From: Corbicula japonica
Lineage: Eukaryota > Mollusca > Bivalvia > Venerida > Cyrenidae
DNA length: 64,000 nt
Direction: 5' to 3'
Assembly: GCA_038501625.1 (NCBI GenBank)
Contig: JAZAYU010000018.1
Span: forward strand, 9,378,397 to 9,442,396
In this document: in pieces, positions 1 to 10,436 of the stretch
Numbering within the stretch: the first letter of the stretch is position 1
How the letters are laid out: every line of letters starts with the position of its first letter
Position numbers and translations under genes: made by a program
Notes under the pieces: model-generated
What the model saw: the letters and a program-made list of their open reading frames with translations, nothing else
What the model was told of the DNA's origin: nothing
Database searches by the model: none

Positions 1-764
1 TTGAGGCTCAGTGGAAAGAGTGCCGTTTGAAAATAAATGAGCCCCATTTATTAAATTCCAATATTTTCTATATATCTATTGTTCGAAGGTTTTGCAGTAT
101 AATCAAACAATTATAAGGTTTCTTGAATAGATATACATGTGAGGATACATTGACGGTCTGAGTGTCGTGTTATCCCACTTCTGCGGTTCAAGTAAAATAC
201 ACTTAGATCGGCAATATATCCTCACACCTCTTTCAAAAACCAAATGACCTAACAATATTAACTATTAAACACAATTTCTTATTTGCTCCATGTTTTGCAT
301 GATGTATGTGTTGCCCACCTGAACTAACACAATGTATACGGTTTTAACAAATCAATCAAGTATTATGTATGTACATTTTATTATAATACTTAACATTTGT
401 GTATGCGTACTAGAAGTAAAATGTACACAAGCAGTTGTGGAACAATTCCAACATCTTTTTATGCTTACAGCCTAATATTATATATAAAGGTCTATAAATA
501 GGCGAACTAAGAGATTTAAGGACGTGAACAAAGCAATGTCTGTTTTATATTGCAATGGTCAAAAACTCTTTGGAACTTTGTAGCGAGGAACGAATATACA
601 ATTTAAAAATATATGCTTTTTACGTTTAATCAGGAAGAACTAGACATTCCTAGGTGAATGCAGTATGATCGCCGGCGAAGCGTCCTACAGGACTCGATTC
701 CATTGATATCTAATTAAGAATCTGACAGCCCATTGCCACTATGTTCGATTTTGCATTACGCGTT
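1..764. other. no gene seen
   Basis: AT-rich sequence. No coding exon with supporting splice sites, no repeat family shared with the rest of the window and no RNA gene was recognised on either strand. Confidence 0.5.
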
Positions 765-962
765 TCACTTTTGTGTTTTATACTTTAAAATGGACATTAT
801 TAACCTATGTCTTCTCAGTTCGGTTTTATCCCTAAAACCTTTACCGCAACACTTGTACGGAAACGCCTTCTGATGGATGGCCTTGCAATGGACACGCATT
901 GCTCCAAAATGTTCACATATGTTGTTCATGATCTGAAACACATGGAACCTAGATACTGTCAA
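765..962 (-). pseudogene. C2H2 zinc-finger relic
   Basis: The minus-strand frame contains one finger-like stretch, HQKAFPYKCCGKGF followed by a helix-like RDKTELRRHR segment. A normal finger has two residues between the zinc-binding cysteines; here they are adjacent (KCC), and no second histidine stands at the right spacing, so zinc binding would fail. There is no array of fingers beside it and no start context. It reads as an isolated decayed finger, or chance similarity in a 65-residue frame. No function is proposed. Confidence 0.3.
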
Positions 963-2154
963 TTATGCGTTTTTAACTAGATTAAAGAGCGATTTCCAGG
1001 TAATTTCAGCATACGAAATTATCTGTGTTGGTCTCCTAAATATCTATAATGGTTAAGTTTAATTAAGAATATTTTCAATATTTTACAATCAGGCACCGAT
1101 CGTTAAAGCAAAAGCTGTTTCACTGCCAATATTACTTTTTTATTTTGACTCAAACGATTTTTTTTGTACCAGGTTAATTAATTCAATAAAAAATACGCAA
1201 GCCCGGAGTTTTTCGTTGGCAGGTGACAACTGAACAAGCCAAAGTTCAGAGGATCGGATCGAAACATTACATGTTTTAAGCCGGAATTTGATATTGAGGA
1301 GTCTCCTTAATGTTACATTTTATTTCTTTAATTGATTACGAGTCGGACATGTGTTTATATGGTCATATAAGTCAGGGAAATACGACGGCGATGTTTTATG
1401 TTTAGTTGAGGAAAAAGTCAACTGCACTTTATCATTTAATTTTCAGAACTGCACTTTACCATAAAGGATATTTGCTCATTTTGCTGCGAAATAGTGGTTT
1501 CTTTGACTAAAAAAGTTGTCTTGGGACATGAAATTTAAAATGGAATTCAATTTTTCGTGTGATTACAGACAAAACTACCTTTCTTGGCGAAAAACATACA
1601 AAATGACAAATTTACCTGCACTTTACCCTAAAAATTCTTGCTCATTTCTCGCCGATTCAGTTTCCATGACCGAGGTAACTTGTTTTCCACTTGGAGTTTA
1701 TATTCCATCTAGGTACCAAAAGATTCAGAAAAATGTGTAGCAGGTTCTTAGGTATATCTCAATTTTACGAGTTATTTATTAAATGAGTAAAAGTAAAAAA
1801 ACTTACCAATTTTCATCCAAGATGGCGGATTTTTGTTTACAAAATGCATGGTAAGGTGCAGTTTGATTACCCGCCCTGATTATGGAAAAGCAAACTTGGT
1901 TCAAAAAAAGAATTTTGAATGTTTGTTTTCTTGCAAAATGTTCACTCACGAAGTAAATGTGTATCTATGGTGCAAAGGGTTAAAGGGTCAAGTCAAGAAC
2001 TCACATTGTAGAGCTTGGAGGCTGTTCTTTGGATTTGGGTTTTACTGTAAGGTCAAGGACACCGTTATTATCTTCCACCATGCTAGCTGGTAATGCTGAA
2101 ACATAGTAATGTGGTATCATTATACAGTTGAACATGCTTAGCAGCGACCTGTAT
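963..2154. other. no gene seen; weak direct repeat
   Basis: No exon recognised. The phrase CTGCACTTTACC followed by a TTGCTCATTT motif occurs at about 1449-1485 and again at about 1617-1653, a weak direct repeat. A lone AAGATGGCGGA (about 1819) resembles a YY1 site but has no gene start near it. Confidence 0.4.
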
Positions 2155-2605
2155 TCAGCTTTTGATCCAGATCTATGCTGATTGATTTGGTCAGAAATAA
2201 CTCTTTGTTATAACCTAATGAATCTAAAAGTGAACAGTGCAGATAATGATCAGACAGCAGTGCTCAAATTGTTTTACAATAATTATTGTTGATCACATGT
2301 GGGACAATTACAGATCCAAATCTGGGCTGAAGGTTATAAAATTGAGTTTGGAAACCAGTCTCAAATCTCAAGCATCTGATTGGCTGAAATGGCGACCAGT
2401 CGCCATTTCAGCCAATCAGATGCTTGAGATTTGAGACTGGTTTCCATACTCAGCTTTATAACCTTGAGCACAGCTGATCCATCTACACTGTTCTCTTCTT
2501 GGTCAGGAATAACCTAATGCATCTCAAAGTGAACAATGTCACTGAAGATCCAGATCAGATGGCATAGATATGCCAGCTGATCTAAACTACACTATTTAGA
2601 CATTA
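2155..2605. mobile_element. diverged TTAA-type MITE remnants
   Basis: Both flanks of the palindrome at 2332-2463 carry the internal phrases of the MITE seen intact at 5357-5591: GATCCAGATC, GTGAACAGTG-like, and a purine-rich inverted copy near 2550-2590. The ends are too decayed to place. The reading is an old copy of that MITE split by the younger palindromic element. Confidence 0.45.
2332..2463. repeat. near-perfect 132-bp palindromic element, copy 1
   Basis: Two 65-base arms meet at a 2-base centre (2397-2398), inside GGCGACCAGTCGCC. The arms begin GGTTATAAAA and carry CAAGCATCTGATTGGCTGAA. Only a few mismatches separate the arms, so the RNA or single strand would form one long hairpin. 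The same element recurs at 7317-7448 and 61350-61480. It has no coding capacity and is probably a non-autonomous foldback MITE. Confidence 0.85.
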
Positions 2606-2742
2606 TGATAAAAATCATATACCATGGTGTGTAGGGTTTATTAATACCTGAGTTGTCAGTAGGTTTACAAAGTTCGGTGAATATTTTATTGTCGGTCAAT
2701 GTTATGAAAGTGATATACCATGGAGTGAAGGGTTAATAATAT

Positions 2743-3123
2743 AAGTATCTTGCATGAGTGTGAGGTGAAGATGGAAAAATCTGTCACCGAGGGGGAACTG
2801 TTTTGCGGGAACGAGGCTCTGCCGAGTTCCCGCCAAAACAGTTCAACCGAGGTGACAGATTTTTCTTTCTTTACCGATTGTCTCATGCAAGATACTTTTT
2901 CTTGCATACCTTTTATTATTTATAACATTTCTATGTATGTATACATACTTTTTTATTTTCCTTATGCTGAAATATTGACATTAACGCAAACCATTTTTAT
3001 AAATGACGTCAACAACTTGAATATATGACGTCACTCACGTGACTCATTCTACATGGGGGGGTGTAGAATCGAAATTTCCTACACGGGTGAAAACACCGGA
3101 TGACCTGATCTGGTATGCAAGAA
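2743..3123. mobile_element. double-hairpin foldback element, copy A
   Basis: The first hairpin (2746-2895) has TATCTTGCATGAG at both ends and a GC-rich inner palindrome around GGAACTGTTTT. The second is bounded by TTCTTGCATACC and its complement ending at 3123. The whole unit recurs inverted at 46720-47124. Direct repeats of about nine bases flank it (GTTAATAAT at 2732 and near 3126), a duplication size typical of Mutator-like elements. There is no open frame, so it must be mobilised in trans. It sits in the intron after MPND exon 4. Confidence 0.75.
3004..3046. promoter_or_regulatory. clustered CRE, E-box and AP-1 sites in foldback copy A
   Basis: TGACGTCA occurs at 3004-3011 and 3026-3033, CACGTG at 3036-3041 and TGACTCA at 3040-3046, overlapping the E-box. 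These are exact consensus sites for CREB/ATF, bHLH-zip and AP-1 proteins. The cluster is kept in the inverted copy at 46798-46862. Binding in the animal is inferred only. Confidence 0.45.
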
Positions 3124-3249
3124 GGGTTAATAATTATCTCAGCTTTCAGTGGGTTTAGATAATTTGGTAAATATTTCATTGTCCACAATGTGATAAAAGT
3201 AATATACCATGGACCGATGGGATAATAACAAGCAAATTCGTTGAATTTA

Positions 3250-5272
3250 TATCCCCCGCCGAGTACTGGTTATTACTAACACAACAGCTGAAGACATAGG
3301 GCTTTATTTAGATATTTATCATGGATGGCAAAAACAGTTAAAAAAAAACTTCAGATGGTGAAAAGGGTTGGGCAGCTCACCAGAATATAAAAATGAGACA
3401 AAAAGTCTTCAAGTTGTTAAAATGATGAACGCAGTAGTAAAAATATAGCGCGGTATTTGATTGAAATCCATGCAGAAGTTGCATAGAAGTAGCACGGAAA
3501 TGAATACTACTCTATATGCATAGTGCATAACTTATCAAAGAGCCATAACTCTGTGTTAATCGGTCACACCAGAACAAGACAACAATATGGGCATCTTGTC
3601 TTGGTATTGATGGTTTCCATAGTTTCCTGCTAAGAAATAGCAAGGAAACAAATACTGCTCTATATGCAAAATGCATAAGTTATCAAAGGGCCATAACTCT
3701 GTGTTAAAAGGTCTGACTGAAACAAGATGACAATATGCACATCTCCTGCTTGTATTAAAGGTTTCCAGAAAAATTCATTGAAATCCACTTAGTAGTTGCA
3801 GAGAAATAGCGTCAAAACAAATACTGCTGTATAATTATATGCATAATGCATAAGTTATCAAAGGGCCATAACTCTGTGTTAAACCGTCTGACAGGAACAA
3901 GACGACAATATTCATATCTCCTCTTGGAATTGATGGTTTCAAGAAAGTTTCATTGAATTCCATTCAGTTGTTGCAGAGAAATAGCCCGGAAACAAAAAAC
4001 TGCTCTATGTGCATAAGGCATAAGTTATCAAAGGGCCATAACTCTGTGTTAAACAGTCTGACTGGAACAAGACCACAATATGTGCATCTCTTCTTGGTAT
4101 TGATGGTTCTCAGAAAGATTAATTGAAATCCATCTGGTAGTTGCAGAGAAATAGCAGAAACGAATACTGCTCTATATGCATAATGCATAAGTTATCAAAG
4201 GGCCATTACTCTGTGTTAAATAGTCTGACAGGAACAAGACTACGATATGCGCATTTCCTCTTGGTATAGATGGTTTCCAGAAAGTTTCATTGAAATCCAT
4301 CCAATAGTTGCAAAGAAAAAGCACGGAAACGAATACTTCTCTCTATGCATAATGCATAAGTTATCAAAGGGCCATAACTCTGTGTTAAAGGGTCTGAACA
4401 AAACAAGACGATGATATGTGCATCTCCTCTTGGTATAGATGGTTTCCAGAAAGTTTCATTGAATTCCATTCAGTAGTTGCAGAGAAATAGCCGGGAAACG
4501 AATACTGCTCTATATGCATAATGCATAAGGTATCAAAGGGCCATAAATCTGTGTTCAACAGTCTGACCAGAACAAGACGATGATATGTGCATCTCCTCTT
4601 GGTATTGATGGTTCTCAGAAAGATTCATTGAAATCCATCTGGTAGTTGCAGAGAAATAGCAGAAACGAATACTGCTCTATATGCATAATGCATAAGTTAT
4701 CAAAGGGCCATTACTCTGTGTTAAACAGTCTGACTGGAACAAGACTATGATATGCGCATTTCCTCTTGGTATAGATGGTTTCCAGAAAGTTTCATTGAAA
4801 TCCATCCAATAGTTGCAAAGAAAAGCACGGAAACAAAAAACTGCTCTATATGCATAATGCATAAGTTATCAAAGGGCCATAACTCTGTGTTAAAGGGTCT
4901 GACCAAAACAAGACGACGATATGCGCATCTTCTCTTGGTATAGATGGTTTCCAGCAAGTTTCATTGAAATCCATTCAGTAGTTGCAGAGAAATAGCGCGG
5001 AAACAAATACTGCTCTATATACATAATGCATAGGTTATCAAAGGGCCATAACTCTGTGTTAAATGGTCTGACCAGAACAAGACAACGATATGCGCATCTC
5101 CTCTTGGTACTGATGGTTCCCACAAAGTTTCATTGAAATCCATCCAGTGGTTGCGGAGAAATAGCGCGGAAACGAAATTTGGACAGACAGGGTGACAGCG
5201 TGACGACGTGACAGAGTGACGGACGGACAATTCCAAAACAATATCCCCCTCCCGATTTCATCGGCGGGGGAT
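3250..5272. repeat. 169-bp tandem array bounded by inverted CCCCCGCCGA ends
   Basis: Ten units carry CTGTGTTAA at 3551, 3699, 3873, 4043, 4211, 4380, 4549, 4716, 4885 and 5053 (periods 148 then 167-174). Each contains ATGCATAAGTTATCAAAGGG and GAAATCCAT. The array ends in GACAGACAGGG, a run of TGAC and GGACGGAC, and a terminal hairpin. The outer ends TATCCCCCGCCGA and TCGGCGGGGGATA are inverted copies. This is a mobile-looking unit with an internal satellite; the translated frames inside it are not genes. Confidence 0.85.
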
Positions 5273-5356
5273 AATTACCTGAGCTTTCTGTGGGTTCAGG
5301 AAGTTTGATGAATATTTCATTGTTGACAAATGTGATTAAAGTCGTACATCATTTAA

Positions 5357-5591
5357 CCCTTTCCTCCAAATATACGCATTTTTACGCAAGTGCGACCAGT
5401 GAAGATCCAGATCAGCTGACACATCCGTGCCGTCTGATCTGGATCTGTACTGGTCGCATTCTGGTCATAAATAACCAAGCAAGTCAAAAAGCGAACAGTT
5501 TAGATCATGATCTGACAGCACTGATGTGCCGGCTGATCTGGTTCTAAACTGTTCACCCTTGCAATAAAAGGTGTTTCTATGGAGGAAAGGG
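5357..5591. mobile_element. TTAA-flanked MITE (piggyBac-type), best copy
   Basis: The element starts CCCTTTCCTCC and ends GGAGGAAAGGG, flanked on both sides by TTAA (5353-5356 and 5592-5595). The TTAA duplication with CCC ends is diagnostic of piggyBac-like transposition. Internally it has two palindromic parts rich in GATCCAGATCAGC and GCCGGCTGATC. There is no coding capacity. Related copies lie at 6368-6731, 7235-7534, 15085-15320 and 20773-20966. Confidence 0.85.
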
Positions 5592-5611
5592 TTAATGAAA
5601 AAAGATATTGG

Positions 5612-5850
5612 CCCTAGTGGGTAGCAAACCTGTACCATACGGCGCCATGCAATTCCGATCACACTACTGACTGAGCTAGCCAGGACAACCCCAAAAAAGG
5701 TTGATCAGTTAACCCTGATAAATGTCATCATCACTGCATGAGACTGGTATCCGATTATTTACTGATAACAGAACTGACTATAATATTTATGTATGGGGAG
5801 AATTTCTACAGCCGCCATTCTGAACAAATAGATTTACTGTGAATTTCAAA
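5612..5850 (-). repeat. dispersed repeat with 3' tRNA-like module, copy 1
   Basis: Read on the minus strand it begins TTTGAAATTCACAGTAA, passes GGCGGCTGTAGAAA and TTATCAGTAAATAATCGG, and ends in a tRNA-like part with box A (CTAGCTCAGTCAG) and a degraded box B (ACAGGTTTGCTACCC). It matches the copies at 37105-37356 and 59535-59745 along its length, including the ~150 bases before box A. Confidence 0.65.
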
Positions 5851-5863
5851 TAATAATAATTAC

Positions 5864-6074
5864 CCGAGCTTTCGGTGGGTTCAGGAAGTTTGTTGAATAT
5901 TTCATTTCTGGAAGAACAGGTTGCAACAAGAGGAGTGCCACTACCGAGTGCCGTCGAGGTTTGACTCCCAAGCCCCAACAACGTGTCACAGCTCATCGAG
6001 TTTGTGTCTTCGGAGAAGCTCTGTCGCATGTTTACATCGGTTGTGTCGCTTGATATACTGCTGGCCCCTGGTGA
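5864..6074 (-). CDS. MPND: MPND exon 4, linker
   Basis: Acceptor TTAACAG, then SPGASSISSD and a Ser/Thr-rich stretch ending LPEPTESS; donor GTAATT in phase 1. No homology is recognised; the call rests on phase and position. Its tail is copied three times downstream (2625-5352). Confidence 0.6.
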
Positions 6075-8535
6075 CTGTTAAAGATTAACCACAACTATAC
6101 TCGATTCCAACAGAAATTGTGAACATTTTTTCGGTGAGTTTACATTGACTCTCTTTTTTCATGTCTAAATAATTGGTATCAAAATTAAAATAAGATCATA
6201 AGTTACACTTTTGAATTTAAATGATCTAATCTCAATTTTGATATCAAAATTTGAAAATAAATCCACGAGACTGTAAATGAGGAGTTGATGCCACAAAATT
6301 TTATTACTGAAATTAACAAAGAGTGATAATTCCGGTAAAAATGGTTGCAGGAAAAAATCTTTTCTTCAACACTTTCCTCCATATATATGCCTTTATGTCA
6401 TGGGATAACAGTGTAGATCTAGATCCAGTTCAGCCAGCACATCTGACCAAAACCTATTAAAGCAGATGCTAATCAGCTGTGCCAGCTAATGTGGATCTTC
6501 ATTGGTTGCACACATGTAATAAGGCGTATACCGTCATTGTCTGAATATAAGCCGCACTTTTTTTCCAGAATTTGGCAGTAAAAAGTTGGGGGTGCGGCTA
6601 ATACACAGGTTTGGCTGCTTATACTTTTCTTTAAGCTATTTTCATCTGTTCCACCAGGTTTGGGGGCGGTGCGGCTTATACATCAGTGCTGCTTATATTC
6701 GAACAATGACGGTATATGGAATTAAGGGTTAAAACCACAAGCCATATCGCATGGTGGAAATGGTTAATAAATGATATGGGGAAATAAATGTAAATATTTA
6801 GCATTTAAACAAGCAATTACCTGAGAGCCCGGTATGTGAGGTTTTCTTGGTTTCTGTTGTCTGAACCAGCTTGTCTTCCAAGAGTCAAGCTTTCGGCCTT
6901 TGTACTTCACCTATTAAAAAAGTAAGAAAGAACATACTAAATTAAATTTTACTGCGGGGTACTAATATAAGTGGGTTTTGCTGACAAATTATTCCTTTGA
7001 TCTTAAGCCTCAATGAAACATAATATTGCATTAAATTGTAATAATAATGTAAACATATTTTGGAAAGTAAAAAACCAAAAATTTAGAATCCCAAAACACT
7101 GCCATTTTACTGAAAACCTCAAACTTCATGGCAAAAAAAATAAATGCAGTAGTTGTTATACTGACATGTGCATATATATACTGACACTTATGCAATACCA
7201 GTACATCATTTCTTTTTCTTGCACATATGTGCCATCTGATCAGGATCTACACTGTTCAATTTTAGATATGTTAGGTATTTTGATCATGAAGTGGCCAGTG
7301 TAGATCCTGTGCCCAAGGTTATAAAACTGAGTTTGGAAACCAGTCTCAAATCTCAAGCATCTGATTGGCTGAAATGGCGACCAGTCGCCATTTCAGCCAA
7401 TCAGATGCTTGAGATTTGAGACTGGTTTCCATGCTCAGTTTTATAACCTCCAACCCAGATCAGTGTGTTCCAATTGATTGGATTCTACACTGGTCACTCG
7501 TGTGAGAAAATGCATATCTACGAAGTAAAGGGTTAACTCTTTTGAGTTCAAACTAACACAGATTATCTAAAGCTAGATTTTTTTTTAAAAGGGTTGACCA
7601 ATTCCTTGCAGATGTTATCCAAATATCTGGTCCGACTCGTTTGACATTTTCTTTTGACTTGGTTACTGAATAACCTCCCTTATCCTAGAACTTACTGATG
7701 CCCATCCACAGCCAGATTTCTTTGAAGGATTGACCAATTTCTTGCAGAATATAGCCCATGAACTTGGAGATCCAAATATCTGATCTGTCTCATTAGACTT
7801 GATTTTTCCATTAGGCAGAAGGTCTGCAGTGAATTTCTGGCCCTGCAAATAATTTTAAAACATTGATTTCATTAAATTATTATATAACTAAGGAAATTCC
7901 CTCTCTTCCAGGTAATTATCGGAGCACAGAAACTTATCTGATGTACAAGGGACAGCACTCTATCACCAGGCCTGGACTCTATCATCTGCCATAAGCATAG
8001 AGGTGTATGGCAACACTTAATCATTAGAAGGCCTCTCAATCTCTACCAAGCATTCCCTTGCCTTTTCATAAAGCAACAAACCTTTTGGGGGGCCAGTTTC
8101 ATAGCTGATATTCGGTCATGTTCCCAATGGCAAAACATTCACTTGTTTCCCAATTTGAGAAGAATAATTCCCAATTGGATCAACACAAAATGATCTGACG
8201 AAATTTTTTTGATACCTGTGTCGTTTCATTAATTAAATATTATTGCTTGTTAGTTAATCAGGCATCATTTGTTTCTTAAATCCAGAAATAAGCATAGAAG
8301 TGCATGGCTACACCCCTGTCCTATCACTAACCAGGTACTCAAGGGAGAGCACTCCCTCGCCAGCTTTGATTATTCCATCTGCCATAAGCATCTGTATAGT
8401 AACACCCCGTCCTGTGATAGCATGTCGTGCTCGTTTCTCTGGAGTTGACTGTTCTACTCCCAACTCTTCTGAGAAATCATCTTCTTCACCTTCCTCGACA
8501 TCATCCAGGTCATCTACTGGTAAATCATCACTCAT
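5864..8535 (-). CDS. MPND: MPND-like protein, N-terminal half (exons 1-4 of a longer gene)
   Basis: MPND proteins carry an N-terminal RAMA domain and a C-terminal MPN/JAMM metalloprotease-like domain; the family is linked to recognition of N6-methyladenine DNA. Coding exons join in phase: 8332-8535, 7696-7842, 6821-6910 and 5864-6074. The start MSDDLPVDDLDD leads into an acidic tail and then the RAMA region (about residues 45-147), with ADLLPNGKI, NPSKKSGCGWASV and KYKGRKLDSW, which I recognise from vertebrate MPND. Exon 4 (residues 148-217) is a Ser/Thr-rich linker. Donors are GTTAGT, GTAAGT, GTAATT and GTAATT. The MPN domain (GWYHSHP-type motif) was not found and should lie left of position 1. 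The start was chosen because an acceptor-like TTTCAG precedes it at about 8555, making the upstream part 5'UTR. The introns are packed with MITEs. Confidence 0.8.
6368..6731. mobile_element. TTAA-type MITE split by a TA-type MITE
   Basis: It begins ACTTTCCTCC and ends AAGGGTTAA, with the GATCCAG and CAGCTGTGCCAGC phrases of the 5357-5591 family. The 182-bp element at 6531-6712 is inserted in it and is therefore younger. It lies in MPND intron 3. Confidence 0.65.
6531..6712. mobile_element. 182-bp TA-flanked MITE, copy 1
   Basis: The inverted ends CCGTCATTGTCTGAATATAA and the complement of that motif are bounded by TA on both sides. The inner part holds a second inverted GTGCGGCTTATA motif. 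A copy of the same length lies in opposite orientation at 9172-9353. The TA duplication suggests Tc1/mariner or pogo-type mobilisation. Confidence 0.8.
6821..6910 (-). CDS. MPND: MPND exon 3, end of RAMA domain
   Basis: 30 codons between AATAG and GTAATT, reading VKYKGRKLDSWKTSW and then a basic tail. It continues WAS into VKYKG exactly as the family expects. The exon contains no methionine. Confidence 0.8.
7235..7534. mobile_element. TTAA-type MITE fragment split by palindrome copy 2
   Basis: It has CATCTGATCAGGATCTACAC on the left and an end reading GAAGTAAAGGGTTAA on the right, with the 132-bp palindrome inserted between. The left end is decayed. It lies in MPND intron 2. Confidence 0.55.
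7317..7448. repeat. 132-bp palindromic element, copy 2
   Basis: Same arms and length as copy 1 (2332-2463), centred at 7382-7383. Like copy 1 it is inserted inside a TTAA-type MITE. Confidence 0.85.
7696..7842 (-). CDS. MPND: MPND exon 2, core of RAMA domain
   Basis: 49 codons in phase 0 between TTTGCAG and GTAAGT. It holds GQKFTADLLPNGKI, SPSSWAIFCKKLVNP and KKSGCGWAS, the most conserved part of the domain. Confidence 0.85.
8332..8535 (-). CDS. MPND: MPND exon 1 (coding part)
   Basis: 68 codons, ending in GEGVLSLEYL just before donor GTTAGT. It contains an acidic run (DDVEEGEEDD) and then the start of the RAMA domain (TGRGVTIQMLMADGII). Confidence 0.78.
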
Positions 8536-8586
8536 CTTGACTACGTCTACGATACTGAAACAATTTAGAAATCCTTGTCTTCCCAA

Positions 8587-9171
8587 GGCATTCCAAGCAA
8601 ATACATGTACTGGTCATGAATTATAAATCATCTTATATAAAGGTCTTCATCTATGATGCGATTTGAAAGGAGGAGACATTGGAGCTCATATTTGAATTTT
8701 CTCTGCTAATATACTGATTTATCAGATTTTTGTTGAATTACTGGTGTCATTGGAAAGATGAAAATGCATCTTATCAATAGCACTTAAAATTTCTTTGGTA
8801 AGTTGGTGCAACTGGAATCATGTTTTTTCCTTGATCTGTTCAAAGACATACATATGTATAAATAGATATGCGTCAACATGTTTTCTCAGCTGTTATTGTG
8901 ACATGCATAGTCTCAAGCAGTGTTTCTAAAATTTTCGGCAGGCCGGTCATTGACCGATTTCCGGGAAGAATGTCCGATTTGAATATCAAAATTGGTAAAA
9001 AAGTCGGTCATAAATAGTGCCCCATTAATGGTTACAAAAATTACGTACATGTACAATTTTTCACAGCTTAATCAGCTATTTACATGTCAATTATTGATTT
9101 AACAACTCTGCTGCCATTACTACCACGACTACACATACCGTGAATTGCCTGAAATTCCTATGATTGTATTA
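8587..9171. other. no gene seen
   Basis: Non-coding sequence upstream of MPND exon 1, presumably 5'UTR intron or upstream flank. No recognised repeat. Confidence 0.4.
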
Positions 9172-9353
9172 CCGTCATTGATCGAATATAAGCCGCACTC
9201 ATGTATAAGCCGCACCGCCCCCAAATCTGATGGAACAGATGAAAATGGCTTAACGAAGTGTATAAGCAGCCAAACCTGTGTATTAGCCGCACCCCCAACT
9301 TTTTACTGCCAAATTCTGGGAAAAAAGTGCGGCTTATATTCAAACAATGACGG
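9172..9353. mobile_element. 182-bp TA-flanked MITE, copy 2 (inverted)
   Basis: CCGTCATTGATCGAATATAA at the left and the complementary CAATGACGG at the right, with TA at 9170-9171 and 9354-9355. Its body is the reverse complement of the body of copy 1. Confidence 0.8.
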
Positions 9354-10436
9354 TAATTTACATAAACAATAAAACAGTTTGATTGTATTGAAAGTGTGGG
9401 TAATTCTATTATAATGACTGATGACCAAATAAAATTTACAATAAATGTTTCTCAAATTTAAAGAAAACTTGTATCATGCGACTTCACTTAAATTGTTTTC
9501 ACAGCAAATTTGAAATGGCTCAAATGAATATGATTTTTTTTATTTTTAAAAATTCGAGTGACAAGCATGCTTACTCACGCATACAACATTCAAATTAATT
9601 ACAAATATACAAAAAATATGCGCAGCAACATTTATTTCCGACTAGGAAATAAATGTAGCACCTGTAGACTCATGAATGCACGTTCGTGTAGATTCAAGAA
9701 TAACTACATCCGTAACAAAGAAATAATATTTCCAACTATAATATTGTGTTACAAAGCATGATACATAATTATGTATGATTGACATATACGATATTCACGT
9801 AAAGCGAATACTTGCCTCCCAAAATTCCTAGAGTTAATACATGTTTCATGAACTAAATAATCCACTTCACAATCACTATGAACATTGCTGTCAATTAATG
9901 TTTTGAACTTTTACGTCACGTTTTAAATGCATGGGATGCTTGTGTATTAAAACAAATATGCCGATCACCGTAATCTTCAAACGTAGCATGCCGCTCTAAT
10001 AAATCAATCAGAGTTTTTCTGTCTACAACTCGAAAATCATTAACCTGTTGGGAGGTTGTAGGATATCGCCGGCAAGAAAATATGCCGTAAGGTAGGATTG
10101 GACTGGAGGTCGGGAAGAGTGAAATGCGCTGAACGCGGGGACCGGAAGTCGCTGTTCGTTTGAACCAGTCAGGAGAGTTGGGATTTTGAAATTTTAGAAA
10201 CGCTGGTCTCTAATCACACGATTGCTATCTTTGATACCGAAAGCCTTCGTCCATTTTGTCAAACAATTAAACTTCTTTTATGAATGGTAAATACAGGTAC
10301 AATTTTGACTTGCAAAAATTGGAAGAAAAATGCACATACTAAATTTTACTATATAAATTTTATTGCTATAACTATCAAAATAACCAAAACTGCCAGGGTT
10401 GGCTTATTGACCGGTCGATTGAGTATTGACCGGGCC
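9354..10436. other. no gene seen; possible MPND leader exon
   Basis: Mostly AT-rich and featureless. Around 10043-10180 the composition becomes GC- and CpG-richer, and on the minus strand CCCAACAG is followed by GTTAAT, a possible donor. A non-coding first exon and promoter for MPND could sit here; transcript data would decide. Confidence 0.25.

Larger units (their letters stand above)
2625..5352 (-). repeat. three decayed copies of the MPND exon-4 tail
   Basis: Blocks at about 2625-2738, 3128-3240 and 5273-5352 repeat the last ~45 bases of the exon ending at 5864 plus its donor region. On the minus strand they read NEIFIKLPEPTESS-like followed by a GTAATT donor or decayed versions (one has a stop, one ATAATT). 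They share a further ~50 bases upstream (TACCATGG, TTTTATCACATTG) that the exon lacks, and none shows a clear AG acceptor. They lie in the following intron, separated by the foldback element, the 169-bp array and a MITE. I read them as an old tandem exon-tail duplication broken up by insertions. Confidence 0.5.

Noticed and set aside
1816..1830. YY1-like AAGATGGCGGA promoter site
   Set aside because: Single short motif without a nearby gene start.
3964..5241. Several minus frames reading MHYAYRAVF and similar
   Set aside because: Repeated translation of the 169-bp tandem monomer.
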